Assembly: GCF_003339865.1 (NCBI RefSeq)
Contig: NZ_QPKV01000002.1
Span: 124,001 to 188,000, forward strand
Length of the DNA: 64,000 nt
DNA from: Pedobacter chinensis
GTDB lineage: Bacteria > Bacteroidota > Bacteroidia > Sphingobacteriales > Sphingobacteriaceae
Reading direction: 5' to 3'
Every line of letters starts with the position of its first letter. The stretch's first letter is position 1. The position numbers were made by a program, and so were the translations under genes. The notes below the pieces were generated by a model. The model did no database searches. It saw nothing but the letters and a program-made list of their open reading frames with translations, and was not told the DNA's origin. This document shows, piece after piece, positions 51,226 to 59,746 of this stretch.

Positions 51226-52263
51226 ATGACGAATAAAATCATAGTCATCGCAATGCTTTTTCTAAGCATTGTGTTGATGTATGCCTGCAGCAAAAATGAA
51301 GATGAAATAATAGCACCGGAAAAGCAAATCACTTTTTCAGTCCCATCGAATTTTACTGCTCCAGCGTATCATTTTGAAGATAATAAGATAACGAATGCTG
51401 GTTTTGCCCTAGGTAAAAAATTGTTTTATGATGCCCGTTTATCAGCAGATAAAAGTGTTTCCTGTGGTAGCTGTCATCAACAATTTGCGGCTTTTGCAAA
51501 CCTGGATCATAAAGTTAGCCATGGTGTAAATAATTGTCAGGGAAAGCGTAATGCACCTCCCCTTTTTAACCTGGCCTGGCAAAAGGCTTTCTTTTGGGAT
51601 GGCGGTGTAAAAAACATCGAAACATCTCCTCTAAATGCAATTACCGATGCCTGTGAAATGGGAACAGATGTAGAAACTATTATCAATTTGCTTAAAAACA
51701 CATCGCCCTATCCACAGATGTTCAACAAAGCTTTCGGTTCAGTTGAAATCAATTCGCAAAGGATTTTGAAATCAATCACACAATTCATGGCTGTGCTGGT
51801 TTCAGGAAATTCTAAATATGATCTGGTAATGCGTAAAGAAAATGGTGCTTCTTTCAATTCATTAGAACTGGCTGGTTATCATCTTTTCAAGGAAAAATGT
51901 TCTTCATGCCATGCCGAGCCATTATTCACGGATTTTTCGTATCGCAATAACGGTTTGGATTTAGTGAGCGCGGATGAAGGTCGTTCACACATCACGGGTT
52001 TGGCCACGGATTTTGGAACTTTTCGTATCCCGACGCTTCGCAACATAGAATATACAGGTCCGTACATGCATGACGGACGCTTTTACAGCTTGGATGAAGT
52101 GTTGGAGCACTACAATTCTGGGATTAAGCCATCACCAAATTTAGATCCTCTATTAAAAAGTGGCATTCCATTAAATTCATCAGAAAAAGAACAAATCAAA
52201 GCATTTTTAAAAACATTAACTGACAATGAGTTTATCAAAAATACATTATATAGCGAATCGTAA
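51226..52263 (+). CDS. MbnH/MauG-like dihaem cytochrome c peroxidase family protein
   Basis: 345 residues with a lipoprotein signal (SIVLMYACSKNEDE). Two c-haem sites: CGSCHQ near residue 83 and CSSCHAE near residue 225. RNAPPLFNLAW, FFWDGGV and FRIPTLRNIEYTGPYMHDGRFYSLDEVLEHYN are the CCP/MauG blocks. Directly downstream of mbnP (1 base), it is expected to oxidise an MbnP tryptophan. Whether it is a peroxidase or the MbnH type depends on the distal ligand of the second haem, which could not be decided by eye. The barrel gene starts 1 base after its stop. Confidence 0.85.
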   Translation: MTNKIIVIAMLFLSIVLMYACSKNEDEIIAPEKQITFSVPSNFTAPAYHFEDNKITNAGFALGKKLFYDARLSADKSVSCGSCHQQFAAFANLDHKVSHGVNNCQGKRNAPPLFNLAWQKAFFWDGGVKNIETSPLNAITDACEMGTDVETIINLLKNTSPYPQMFNKAFGSVEINSQRILKSITQFMAVLVSGNSKYDLVMRKENGASFNSLELAGYHLFKEKCSSCHAEPLFTDFSYRNNGLDLVSADEGRSHITGLATDFGTFRIPTLRNIEYTGPYMHDGRFYSLDEVLEHYNSGIKPSPNLDPLLKSGIPLNSSEKEQIKAFLKTLTDNEFIKNTLYSES

Positions 52264-52264
52264 A

Positions 52265-53203
52265 ATGTTGGTTCTGCTTTTCATTTTTATGAGTGGACAG
52301 GCTTTTGCCTGCGATATTTGCGGTTGTTTTATGGGAATTACGCCGTATTTTAATCGCAATAACATTAGCCTCTTGTATCGTTATCGTTCATTCAACGGTT
52401 ATGATGGGCAATCGCATTCATTATTTCCTAATGGAGGAAATTTCTTCATTCCTTCCCGAAATCAGCATTCGCCAATTACGAGCCATGCAGGAAATCCAGA
52501 GGATTATGAATTATACCGTTCTCTGGAAATCAGGGGAAAATATTTCATCAATAGTAAATTGGAAATCAATGCCATTCTTCCCTATGTTTCTAATAGTGAA
52601 AGATATAATGGTTACACTTCTTCCATTTCTGGCATTGGAGATGCAAATCTTTATGCAGGCTATCATCTCATTCAAAAGCAGAACGATAATTTTAAACAAC
52701 AGTTAATTGCGGGGGTTGGAATTAAGCTCCCGACAGGAAAAAATGATTTCAAAAACAATGAAGGTATTCGTTATTCATCGTTGATGCAAGCTGGAACCGG
52801 AAGCACTGATGGATTTGTCTATCTGAACTATATGGTTGGCATGGGCAAATTTGGCGCCAGTTTAAATACATCCTATAAAGTTAATGGCACAAATAACCGC
52901 GATGAGGGAATTGCAAATAGCACCACCAGTTTCCTTAATGTTTTTTACATGCAGAGAATTGGAAAAGAGATTCAGGTTATGCCATCTGCCCAGTTTTTTT
53001 ATGAATATTCTGGTGGAGAGCAATACAAAGGCATAAAAACCGGAGAACATGTAATGAATAATTTAATGGGTGGAATTGGTGCAGATATCTTTTATAAAAA
53101 CATTGCGCTAAATACAGGAATTCAAAAAAATATCTGGGAAGCCGAAACGGATCATCCAATGAGTGCAGGAAAAGTTTATATCGGAATTACCTATCATTTT
53201 TAA
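52265..53203 (+). CDS. Outer-membrane barrel with N-terminal CDICGC motif, copper cluster
   Basis: Start placed at ATG 52265 (MLVLLFIFMSGQAFAC), 1 base after the mbnH stop; an earlier start would overlap it. 312 residues. The signal peptide is followed at once by Cys16-Asp-Ile-Cys19-Gly-Cys21, a compact thiol motif at the mature N-terminus, able to bind Cu(I). The remainder has alternating strand-like segments (KYFINSKLEINAILPYVSN, QQLIAGVGIKLPTGKND) and ends with KVYIGITYHF, an outer-membrane barrel signature. It could be a transporter or receptor that works with MbnP; this is inference. Position in the operon is firm. Confidence 0.8.
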   Translation: MLVLLFIFMSGQAFACDICGCFMGITPYFNRNNISLLYRYRSFNGYDGQSHSLFPNGGNFFIPSRNQHSPITSHAGNPEDYELYRSLEIRGKYFINSKLEINAILPYVSNSERYNGYTSSISGIGDANLYAGYHLIQKQNDNFKQQLIAGVGIKLPTGKNDFKNNEGIRYSSLMQAGTGSTDGFVYLNYMVGMGKFGASLNTSYKVNGTNNRDEGIANSTTSFLNVFYMQRIGKEIQVMPSAQFFYEYSGGEQYKGIKTGEHVMNNLMGGIGADIFYKNIALNTGIQKNIWEAETDHPMSAGKVYIGITYHF

Positions 53204-53213
53204 ATTAATAGAT

Positions 53214-53669
53214 ATGAAACAAATAATAACATTGGCATTTTTTGCCATTATACTGCTCCTTAATGCATGCACAACAGAAGCTGACTCCAAAGCAGTACGC
53301 AATGAGATTCTGAATATCCATGATAAATTAATGATGGATGGAGAAAAAGTGATCAGAAATAGAATCAAATTAGATTCGGTATTGAAATCGGATACAATAA
53401 AAGCAATTAACGATTCAGTAAAAATTGCAGATTTAGTCGGTCGGTTAAATGCTGCAGATGAAAAGATGATGGATTGGATGCATTTATTCAAAAACGATTT
53501 TAAGGGGAAGAATGAACAGGAAAATTTGGAATACCATAAATCAGAAATGATCAGAATAAGAGATGTTGAGGATAGTTATATCAAGGTTACGAGAGAATCA
53601 GATTCAGTTTTGAAAGTTTATAAGATTGTTCCTGATGAAAAGATGAAAATGCAGCATCATCAGCATTGA
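53214..53669 (+). CDS. Helical lipoprotein with His-rich tail
   Basis: Start placed at ATG 53214 (MKQIITLAFFAIILLLNAC), a lipoprotein signal; longer frames overlap the barrel gene. 151 residues. The mature protein is helical and charged with a conserved-looking MMDWMHLFKNDF and ends EKMKMQHHQH, a Met/His tail that could bind copper. Relatives in this phylum carry the odd automatic name viral A-type inclusion protein. It follows the barrel by 10 bases and precedes SCO, so a role in the same copper pathway is likely by context only. Confidence 0.75.
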   Translation: MKQIITLAFFAIILLLNACTTEADSKAVRNEILNIHDKLMMDGEKVIRNRIKLDSVLKSDTIKAINDSVKIADLVGRLNAADEKMMDWMHLFKNDFKGKNEQENLEYHKSEMIRIRDVEDSYIKVTRESDSVLKVYKIVPDEKMKMQHHQH

Positions 53670-53868
53670 AAAACCTCTCCCTGTTAACGGTTGTGGTCTA
53701 GTAAATTTCTACCTTCCCCTTCCTTGAAGAAAGGAGTTTAACAGTTTGGCGATTAAAGCCATTCAATTAGAAATGGAGGTTAGCGCAATGTTTTATGATT
53801 CCTCAAAATTGAATAATTAATTCCCTTCTGCAAAGCAGAGTTGTATATTTACACTTTAAAATAAAATC

Positions 53869-54519
53869 ATGAATAAAATTATTTTCTCAATAGCAATCTG
53901 TGTGCTATCAATCACTATACTTTCATCTTGCCAACAGGAAAAGAAACTTCCGTTTTATGGCGAACGCCATGCTGAAACCGTTAAAGATGCAGCAGGAGTT
54001 GAAAGGATTGATACGGTTTATCAAACCATTCCAAACTGGTCTTTTTTAAATCAGGATAGCGTGGTTACCACAAATAAAGCAACAGACGGAAAAGTTTACG
54101 TAGCTGATTTCTTTTTCACGTCTTGCAGTACCATTTGCCCAACCATGCATCGCAACCTGATGACGGTTTATAATGATTTTAAAGCTAATCCTGATGTAAT
54201 GTTTGTATCGCATACCATCGATTTTAAATACGATAAGCCATCTGTACTAAAAAAATATGCGCAAAAACTAGGAGTTGATGATGCTAAATGGCAATTTCTT
54301 TACGGTAGTAAAGACAGCATCTACACTTTAGCCGAGAAAAACTATCTGGTTGCGGTTGGCGAAGACAGCACGGCAAAAGATGGCTACATTCATCAAGGCT
54401 ATTTGGTTTTAATTGATAAAGACAGACGTATTCGTGGCGCCTACGATGGTACGAAAGAGGATCAGGTAGAACAATTGAAAAAAGATATTCCAGTTTTATT
54501 AGCTGAATATAAAAAATAG
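53869..54519 (+). CDS. SCO1/SenC family copper chaperone lipoprotein
   Basis: 216 residues. Lipoprotein signal (SITILSSCQQEKKLPFYG) then the thioredoxin-like SCO domain: DFFFTSCSTICPTMHRNLMTVY (Cu-binding CxxxC), FVSHTIDFKYDKPSVLKKYAQKLG, and the third ligand His in GYIHQGYLVLIDKD. SCO proteins deliver copper to the CuA centre of cytochrome oxidase or act as thiol redox partners. It sits 199 bases after the His-tailed lipoprotein. Its stop codon overlaps the first unit of the tandem repeat array that separates it from the cytochrome c gene. Confidence 0.92.
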   Translation: MNKIIFSIAICVLSITILSSCQQEKKLPFYGERHAETVKDAAGVERIDTVYQTIPNWSFLNQDSVVTTNKATDGKVYVADFFFTSCSTICPTMHRNLMTVYNDFKANPDVMFVSHTIDFKYDKPSVLKKYAQKLGVDDAKWQFLYGSKDSIYTLAEKNYLVAVGEDSTAKDGYIHQGYLVLIDKDRRIRGAYDGTKEDQVEQLKKDIPVLLAEYKK

Positions 54520-55390
54520 AACATTTAGCCACTGAAACACAGATTTACACGGAATTGAAGTCTTATTTTCCAGAGTGTTCAGTGCTTCCGTGGCAAACAT
54601 GATAAAAACGAATATAAATAGAACATTTAGCCACTGAAACACAGATTTACACGGAATTGGAGTCTTATTCTGTGTGTTCGGTGTTTCCGTGGCCGATCAT
54701 GACAAACGAATATAAACAGAACATTTGCCACGGAAACACGGATTTACACGGAATTGAAGTTTTATTTTTCCGAGTGCTCAGTGCTTCCGTGGCAAACATA
54801 ACAAAACGAATATAAACATGACATTTAGCCACTGAAACACAGATTTACACGGAATTGGAGTCTTATTCTGTGTGTTCGGTGTTTCCGTGGCCGATCATGA
54901 CAAACGAATATAAACAGAACATTTGCCACGGAAACACAGATTTACGCGGAATTGAAGTTTTATTTTTCTGAGTGTTCAGTGCTTCCGTGGCAAACATGAC
55001 AAACGAATATAAACAGAACATTTGCCACGGAAACACAGATTTACGCGGGATTGAAATTTTATTTTTCCGTGTGCTCGGTGCTTCCGTAGTAAACATGATA
55101 AAACAAATATAAATAGAACATTTAGCCACGGAAACACGGATTTACACTGAATTGAAGTCTTATTTTTCCGAGTGCTCAGTGCTTCCGTAGCAAACATGAC
55201 AAACGAATATAAACAGAACATTTGCCACTGAAACACAAATTTACATGGAATTGAAGTTTTATTTTTCCGTGTGCTCAGTGCTTTCGTGGCAAACATGACA
55301 AACGAATATAAACAGAACATTTGCCACGGAAACACGGATTTACGCGGAATTGAAGTTTTATTTTTCCGTGTGTCGTGGCAAATTATAACA
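54518..55390. repeat. Tandem array of about nine hairpin-forming units of about 100 bp
   Basis: Units begin with AGAACATTT (one ATGACATTT) at 54518, 54620, 54718, 54818, 54916, 55015, 55115, 55215 and 55314 (98-102 bp), the ninth being cut short near 55390. Each unit contains GCCACGGAAACAC near the start and its near reverse complement GTGCTTCCGTGGC about 50 bases later. Units 2 and 4 are nearly identical, as are parts of 3 and 5, showing a two-unit higher-order duplication. The array begins at the SCO stop and ends 8 bases before the cytochrome c ATG. Confidence 0.93.
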
Positions 55391-55398
55391 AAACATCA

Positions 55399-55821
55399 AT
55401 GCGCAAACACATCATCAATTCTATTTTTCTGTTGTCAATTATCGCTATAATTATCTCTTGTCAAAGCCAGGAAACTATTGATTTACAGAATTATATGTCA
55501 AATGGGAAAGACATCTACAAAGCTAAATGTCAAAATTGCCATGGCCAAAATGGCGAAGGATTAGGCCAGCTTGCTCCTCCATTGACAGATTCAGTATTTC
55601 TGAAGAACAACAAAACCCGTCTTGCCTGTATTATTAAAAACGGAATTGATGAGCAATTAATTATCCATGGTAAAGAATACAAAGAAAAGATGCCAGGATT
55701 CCCCGAACTGGCAGATATTGACGTGGCTCAGGTCATGGTTTATATTACCAATTCATTTGGAAATAATCAGGGCTTTGTTCCTTACACTCAAGTTTCTACC
55801 CAATTGCAAAATTGTAAATAA
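55399..55821 (+). CDS. Monohaem cytochrome c lipoprotein
   Basis: Start placed at ATG 55399 (MRKHIINSIFLLSIIAIIISC), a lipoprotein signal, just after the repeat array. 140 residues. CQNCHGQNGEG is the c-haem site (residue about 43), LAPPL lies in the usual place and KEKMPGFPELADIDVAQVMVYITNSFGN contains the axial Met (MPGF) and the C-terminal helix. A periplasmic electron carrier on the outer or inner membrane, possibly serving the MbnH-like protein or the oxidase supplied by SCO; that link is by neighbourhood. The rnpB gene follows. Confidence 0.9.
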   Translation: MRKHIINSIFLLSIIAIIISCQSQETIDLQNYMSNGKDIYKAKCQNCHGQNGEGLGQLAPPLTDSVFLKNNKTRLACIIKNGIDEQLIIHGKEYKEKMPGFPELADIDVAQVMVYITNSFGNNQGFVPYTQVSTQLQNCK

Positions 55822-55880
55822 TTCAATTTCCTTAACTTCTTTACAGCTTTGTGGTTAAAAAAAGCCATCTTTGCGCAAAA

Positions 55881-56250
55881 TGCAGGTTGTTCTATCGCTG
55901 TCCCGATTTATCGGGAGAGAGGAAAGTCCGGGCAACGCAGGGCATCTCGCTTTCTAACAGAAAGGGATTCAGGATTGAAAACCTGAATTACGGATCAGTG
56001 CAACAGAAAATATACCGCTTCGATTTATCGGAGTAAGGGTGAAAACGTGCGGTAAGAGCGCACGACAATATCAGGCGACTGCTATTGATTGTAAACCCCG
56101 GGAGTTGAAAGACCAAATAGGCTAACGTATGTAGGGCTGCCCGTCCGATGTTAGTGGGTAGGTCGTTAGAGGTAAACGGCAACGTTTATCCTGGATAAAT
56201 GATAGAAATTCTGAATAATCAGGAAACAGAACCCGGCTTACAGACCTGCA
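55881..56250 (+). ncRNA. rnpB: RNase P RNA, bacterial class A
   Basis: TGCAGGT (55881-55887) pairs with ACCTGCA (56244-56250) to close P1. The universal 5' core GAGGAAAGTCCGGGC lies at 55919-55933 and the 3' core ACAGAACCCGGCTTACAG at 56227-56244, 370 bases overall. Hairpins such as CCCGATTTATCGGG are visible. The end runs into TTTTTTATTTTTTTT, a terminator. A CATCTTTG element at 55866-55873 (7 of 8 to TAnnTTTG) suits a promoter. It processes the 5' ends of tRNA precursors. Confidence is high from the two conserved cores. Confidence 0.95.
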
Positions 56251-56466
56251 TTTTTTATTTTTTTTCAGAAAACTTAGATATGTTTAGTTAAATAGGAAGA
56301 AGATAAACCTCTTTTAAAAACTAAATAAAAGTTTTTTCCTCTGTTTATAACCAATTAAAACCTTTTACTTCTTTTACCGTTTATAGCGTATTCATTGTAT
56401 AAAAAACTATACATTAATTAAAAAATAATATATTCGCATTTCATATAAAGAATAACAAGATCCCGA

Positions 56467-57870
56467 ATGGCTAAACTATTAATAATTGATGATGAGCGAG
56501 CAATAAGGAGCACCTTACGCGAAATTCTGGAGTACGAGAATTATGACGTTGAAGATACCGATAATGGTATTGATGGATTAGAATTGATAAAAAAAGGGAA
56601 CTTCGATCTTGTTCTCTGTGATATCAAGATGAATAAAATGGATGGCATGGAAGTGCTTGAACAGGCACAACTAATCAAACCAGATTTACCATTCATCATG
56701 ATTTCCGGGCATGGAACAGTTGAAACCGCAATTGAAGCAAGTAAAAAAGGAGCTTTTGATTTCATTTCAAAACCACCTGATTTAAACCGTTTATTAATTA
56801 CAGTTCGTAATGGTTTAGATCGTGGAAATTTAGTTACCGAAACCAAGGTTTTAAAACGAAAAGCCAGTAAAACCCGCGAAATTTTAGGCGAATCGGAAAG
56901 CATTTCTAAAATTAAAGAAACCATTGAACGCGTTGCACCTACCGAAGCTCGCGTGCTAATTACAGGTGCAAATGGTAGTGGAAAAGAATTGGTAGCTCGT
57001 TGGTTACATGAAAAATCAAACCGTGCAGATAGTCCGCTGATTGAAGTTAACTGTGCGGCAATTCCATCAGAATTAATTGAAAGTGAATTATTTGGCCACG
57101 AGAAAGGTTCATTTACTTCGGCGGTAAAGCAACGCATTGGTAAATTCGAACTGGCCAATGGCGGAACTTTGTTTTTAGATGAAATTGGAGATATGAGCCT
57201 TTCGGCACAAGCAAAAGTTTTACGTGCTTTACAGGAACATAAAATATCTCGCGTAGGTGGCGAAAAAGAGATCGATGTTAACGTTCGTGTTTTAGCCGCA
57301 ACCAATAAAGATCTGCTCAAAGAAATAGAAGATGGTAATTTCCGTATGGATTTGTACCACCGGTTAAACGTAATTAATATCCATGTACCGCATTTAACCG
57401 AGCGTACAGATGATATCCCCGTTATTGCACAGAACTTTTTAGAAAGTATTTGCAGTGATTATGGCATGCCTGTAAAAAAAATTAACGAGGGTGCAATGGC
57501 CGCATTGCAAGCTTTGCCGTGGACCGGGAATGTTCGTGAACTGCATAACATGATTGAACGTTTAATCATATTAAGTGATAAAGTAATTACTGAAAATGAT
57601 GTGCGTGCTTTTGCTAATCCTGGTGGTGGAACTAATATCGGTGCGGCTTCAAGTAATCAGATTGCAGGTAATGCTGGTGTTGGTTTAGCTTCTTCTTTTG
57701 ATAGCTTTAACAATTTTCAGGATTATAAAGACCATGCGGAGAAAGAATTTATCAAATTCAAGCTGGAAAAAAACAATTGGAATGTATCAAAAACAGCTGA
57801 TGAAATTGATATTCAAAGAAGTCATTTATACAGCAAAATAGAAAAATTTGGATTGAAAAGAGCTGAATAA
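56467..57870 (+). CDS. NtrC-family sigma-54 response regulator with variant GAFTGA loop
   Basis: 467 residues: receiver domain (phosphoacceptor Asp52 in LVLCDIKM, ISGHGTVETA and FISKPPD), AAA+ domain from about 142 with GANGSGKELVARWLHEKSN (Walker A) and GGTLFLDEIGDMS (Walker B), and a Fis-type helix-turn-helix (NWNVSKTADEIDIQRSHLYSKIEKFGL). The sigma-54-contacting loop reads GSFTSA at residues 214-219 instead of GAFTGA. The Phe-Thr pair is kept, so activation is possible but may be altered. No cognate kinase is next to it. A terminator follows at 57895. Confidence 0.92.
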   Translation: MAKLLIIDDERAIRSTLREILEYENYDVEDTDNGIDGLELIKKGNFDLVLCDIKMNKMDGMEVLEQAQLIKPDLPFIMISGHGTVETAIEASKKGAFDFISKPPDLNRLLITVRNGLDRGNLVTETKVLKRKASKTREILGESESISKIKETIERVAPTEARVLITGANGSGKELVARWLHEKSNRADSPLIEVNCAAIPSELIESELFGHEKGSFTSAVKQRIGKFELANGGTLFLDEIGDMSLSAQAKVLRALQEHKISRVGGEKEIDVNVRVLAATNKDLLKEIEDGNFRMDLYHRLNVINIHVPHLTERTDDIPVIAQNFLESICSDYGMPVKKINEGAMAALQALPWTGNVRELHNMIERLIILSDKVITENDVRAFANPGGGTNIGAASSNQIAGNAGVGLASSFDSFNNFQDYKDHAEKEFIKFKLEKNNWNVSKTADEIDIQRSHLYSKIEKFGLKRAE

Positions 57871-57894
57871 TCTATTATTAAAATTGCAGAATAT

Positions 57895-57939
57895 AAAGTT
57901 GGAATGTTAAAGATTTATCTTGAAACATTCCAACTTTTT
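57895..57939 (+). terminator. Terminator after the NtrC-family gene
   Basis: AAAGTTGGAATGTT at 57895-57908 pairs with AACATTCCAACTTT at 57924-57937, continuing into T's, around a 15-base loop. 25 bases after the stop. Confidence 0.75.
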
Positions 57940-58029
57940 ATTTTAACCCGGGTTTGATAATTATTCGTTAGATAATCCGTGTTAATATGCATGTAAGCTA
58001 GCCAAAGTCTCTTCCAGGAAATTTAGGAG

Positions 58030-58752
58030 TTAAGCATCAAACTTATCTAAAAGTTTAATCAACGTAGCAAAATCTTTAGGGTATGGGGCATCAATTACAA
58101 TATCCTGATCATTTAATCCTTTGAAAACCAAATGCCTTGCATGTAATGCGAAACGTTTCATAATGGGTTGCTCTTCTTCTCCTTTGGTTAATTTATAACC
58201 ACGTTTAATTGAGGAAAGGAAAACAGGTTTCCCCTTATACATATCATCACCAACAATTGCAGCCCTTTGCGTTGCTAAATGAATGCGGATTTGGTGCATT
58301 CTGCCTGTAATTGGTTTGCATTCAACCAAAGTATAATGCTTGTAATATTTTAAAGAATCAAAGATGGTTTCAGCTCTTTTACCTTCTGCCCTATCAATGG
58401 TTACGTTTTTATTCCCGTCATTTAAAATAGGCAAATCAACCAACAATTTATCGAAAATTACATGACCATCTACAACTGCATGATAGGTTTTGTTCACTTT
58501 TCTACGCTCAAACTGCATGGAGGCATGGCGATAAGCATCTGGATTTTTAGCAATAATTAAAGCCCCTGAGGTTTCCTTATCCAAACGGTGACAAACCTGA
58601 GCATCATCGCTATATTGTTTTGCTAAACGTAAAACATTTGTTTCTCCTGCAGCTCCTCTTTCATCAAGTGAAGCCAAGAATGGTGGCTTATTGATTACAA
58701 TAAAATCATTGTCTTCGAAAAGGATCAGGTCTTTAAAATTTGGATACTTCAA
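58030..58752 (-). CDS. RluA-family pseudouridine synthase
   Basis: 240 residues. Catalytic HRLDKETSGALIIAKN (Asp), GRMHQIRIHLATQRAAIVGD and LHARHLVF are the family blocks; there is no S4 domain, so it is the short RluA/RluC-like core type. It isomerises specific uridines in rRNA or tRNA; the site cannot be predicted. The start codon is TTG at 58752: the only upstream codons in frame lead to a TAA, and the first internal ATG lies beyond the catalytic Asp. Single gene facing the NtrC gene tail-to-tail. Confidence 0.85.
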   Translation of the reverse strand: MKYPNFKDLILFEDNDFIVINKPPFLASLDERGAAGETNVLRLAKQYSDDAQVCHRLDKETSGALIIAKNPDAYRHASMQFERRKVNKTYHAVVDGHVIFDKLLVDLPILNDGNKNVTIDRAEGKRAETIFDSLKYYKHYTLVECKPITGRMHQIRIHLATQRAAIVGDDMYKGKPVFLSSIKRGYKLTKGEEEQPIMKRFALHARHLVFKGLNDQDIVIDAPYPKDFATLIKLLDKFDA

Positions 58753-58845
58753 ATTGTGGTGTTCTTAATGTGCTGCAAAAATACGATTTTATTTTTTTAA
58801 GGCGGTCGTTACCACGAATATATTTCAGGTTTCAATTGCAGAAAG

Positions 58846-58867
58846 ATGCTGAAATTCATTTCAGCAT
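58846..58867. repeat. Short palindrome ATGCTGAAAT..ATTTCAGCAT
   Basis: ATGCTGAAAT (58846-58855) and ATTTCAGCAT (58858-58867) are perfect 10-bp arms with a 2-base gap. The outer GCATGACG resembles arms of the GTCATTCTGA-family elements at 32758 and 50260. Confidence 0.55.
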
Positions 58868-58888
58868 GACGAGTTGGATAAAATGCAT

Positions 58889-58931
58889 AAAAAAAGCCGC
58901 AGAGTTGCTGTAGAATCAGCTGATCTGCGGC
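58889..58931 (-). terminator. Terminator for the OmpR/PhoB-type regulator
   Basis: GCCGCAGA (58896-58903) pairs with TCTGCGGC (58924-58931); on the minus strand the stem ends in a T7 run (58889-58895). It is 23 bases after the stop codon at 58954. Confidence 0.8.
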
Positions 58932-58953
58932 CTAATATCTTTATTAGTAATAC

Positions 58954-59643
58954 CTAAGAAAGTTCAAACTTATAACCAACACCTTTTACAGTTGATACAT
59001 AAGTTTCGCCTAATTTTTCCCGTAGTTTACGAATGTGAACATCAATGGTTCTATTGGTTACCACAACTGAATCTTCCCATATATTTTTCAGAATTGATTC
59101 ACGGGTATAAACTTTACCAGGTTTTGATGCCAGAAGATATAATAACTCAAATTCTTTTTTGGCTAAAACCACCTTGTTTCCACCTTGAAAAACCAAATAG
59201 GCTTCACGGTCGATAACTAAATCACCAATTTCCAGTTTATTTTCAGAAACCTCTTCTGTACCAGAATTTCTTCTTAAAATGGCATTGATCCGGCTTACTA
59301 AGGCTCTTGGCTTAATTGGCTTTGCGATATAATCATCAGCGCCAACATTAAATCCAGCAATTTCAGAGTACTCTTCACTCCTGGCAGTTAAAAAAACCAT
59401 GAATGTGTTTTTGAATTCAGGAATTGCCCGCATTAAGCGACAAGCCTCAATTCCATCCATTTTTGGCATCATGATATCCAGAATAATCAAATCAGGATGA
59501 ACCTTTTTGGCAACAGTAATTCCCTCTTGTCCATTTGAGGCAGTAAAAACCTGATAACCCTCTTTTTTTAGGTTATATTCAATTAATTCCAGAATATCTG
59601 GTTCATCATCAACAATTAATATTTTCTGACCTGCGTTATTCAT
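58954..59643 (-). CDS. OmpR/PhoB-family response regulator
   Basis: 229 residues. Receiver domain with Asp12-Asp13 acidic pocket, phosphoacceptor Asp56 in LIILDIMMPKMDG and the switch FLTARSEEY, Lys in DDYIAKPIKPR; then a winged helix-turn-helix (KKEFELLYLLASKPGKVYTRESILKNIW and VDVHIRKLREKLG). It binds direct-repeat DNA when phosphorylated. A gap of 103 bases precedes it (with a possible promoter), and no kinase is next to it. Bacteroidota PhoB-like proteins of this type often regulate phosphate or envelope genes, but the target is unknown here. Confidence 0.93.
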   Translation of the reverse strand: MNNAGQKILIVDDEPDILELIEYNLKKEGYQVFTASNGQEGITVAKKVHPDLIILDIMMPKMDGIEACRLMRAIPEFKNTFMVFLTARSEEYSEIAGFNVGADDYIAKPIKPRALVSRINAILRRNSGTEEVSENKLEIGDLVIDREAYLVFQGGNKVVLAKKEFELLYLLASKPGKVYTRESILKNIWEDSVVVTNRTIDVHIRKLREKLGETYVSTVKGVGYKFELS

Positions 59644-59746
59644 AGTTAAATATTTGTTACGAAAGTACTGTCTGTGATGTAATTTTTAGTTAAGCCTAAG
59701 TTAAGAAATTGTTAACGACTTAAATTAGTTTAACATTGAGTTTCTT

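Noticed and set aside
54863..55335. Two overlapping minus-strand frames (88 and 119 residues) with repeated PWQMFCLYSFVM-like peptides
   Set aside because: They are translations of the tandem DNA repeat; unit length close to a multiple of three keeps frames open by chance. No start signal or family match.
54518..55390. CRISPR array
   Set aside because: Units are similar along their whole length; there are no short conserved repeats separated by unique spacers, and no cas genes in the window.
55851..56182. Short frames on both strands overlapping rnpB
   Set aside because: The region is RNase P RNA by its conserved cores; the frames are incidental.
56541..57320. 259-residue minus-strand frame opposite the NtrC-family gene
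   Set aside because: It mirrors codon structure of the sense gene (Ser/Arg-rich, no motif) and the sense frame has clear domains.
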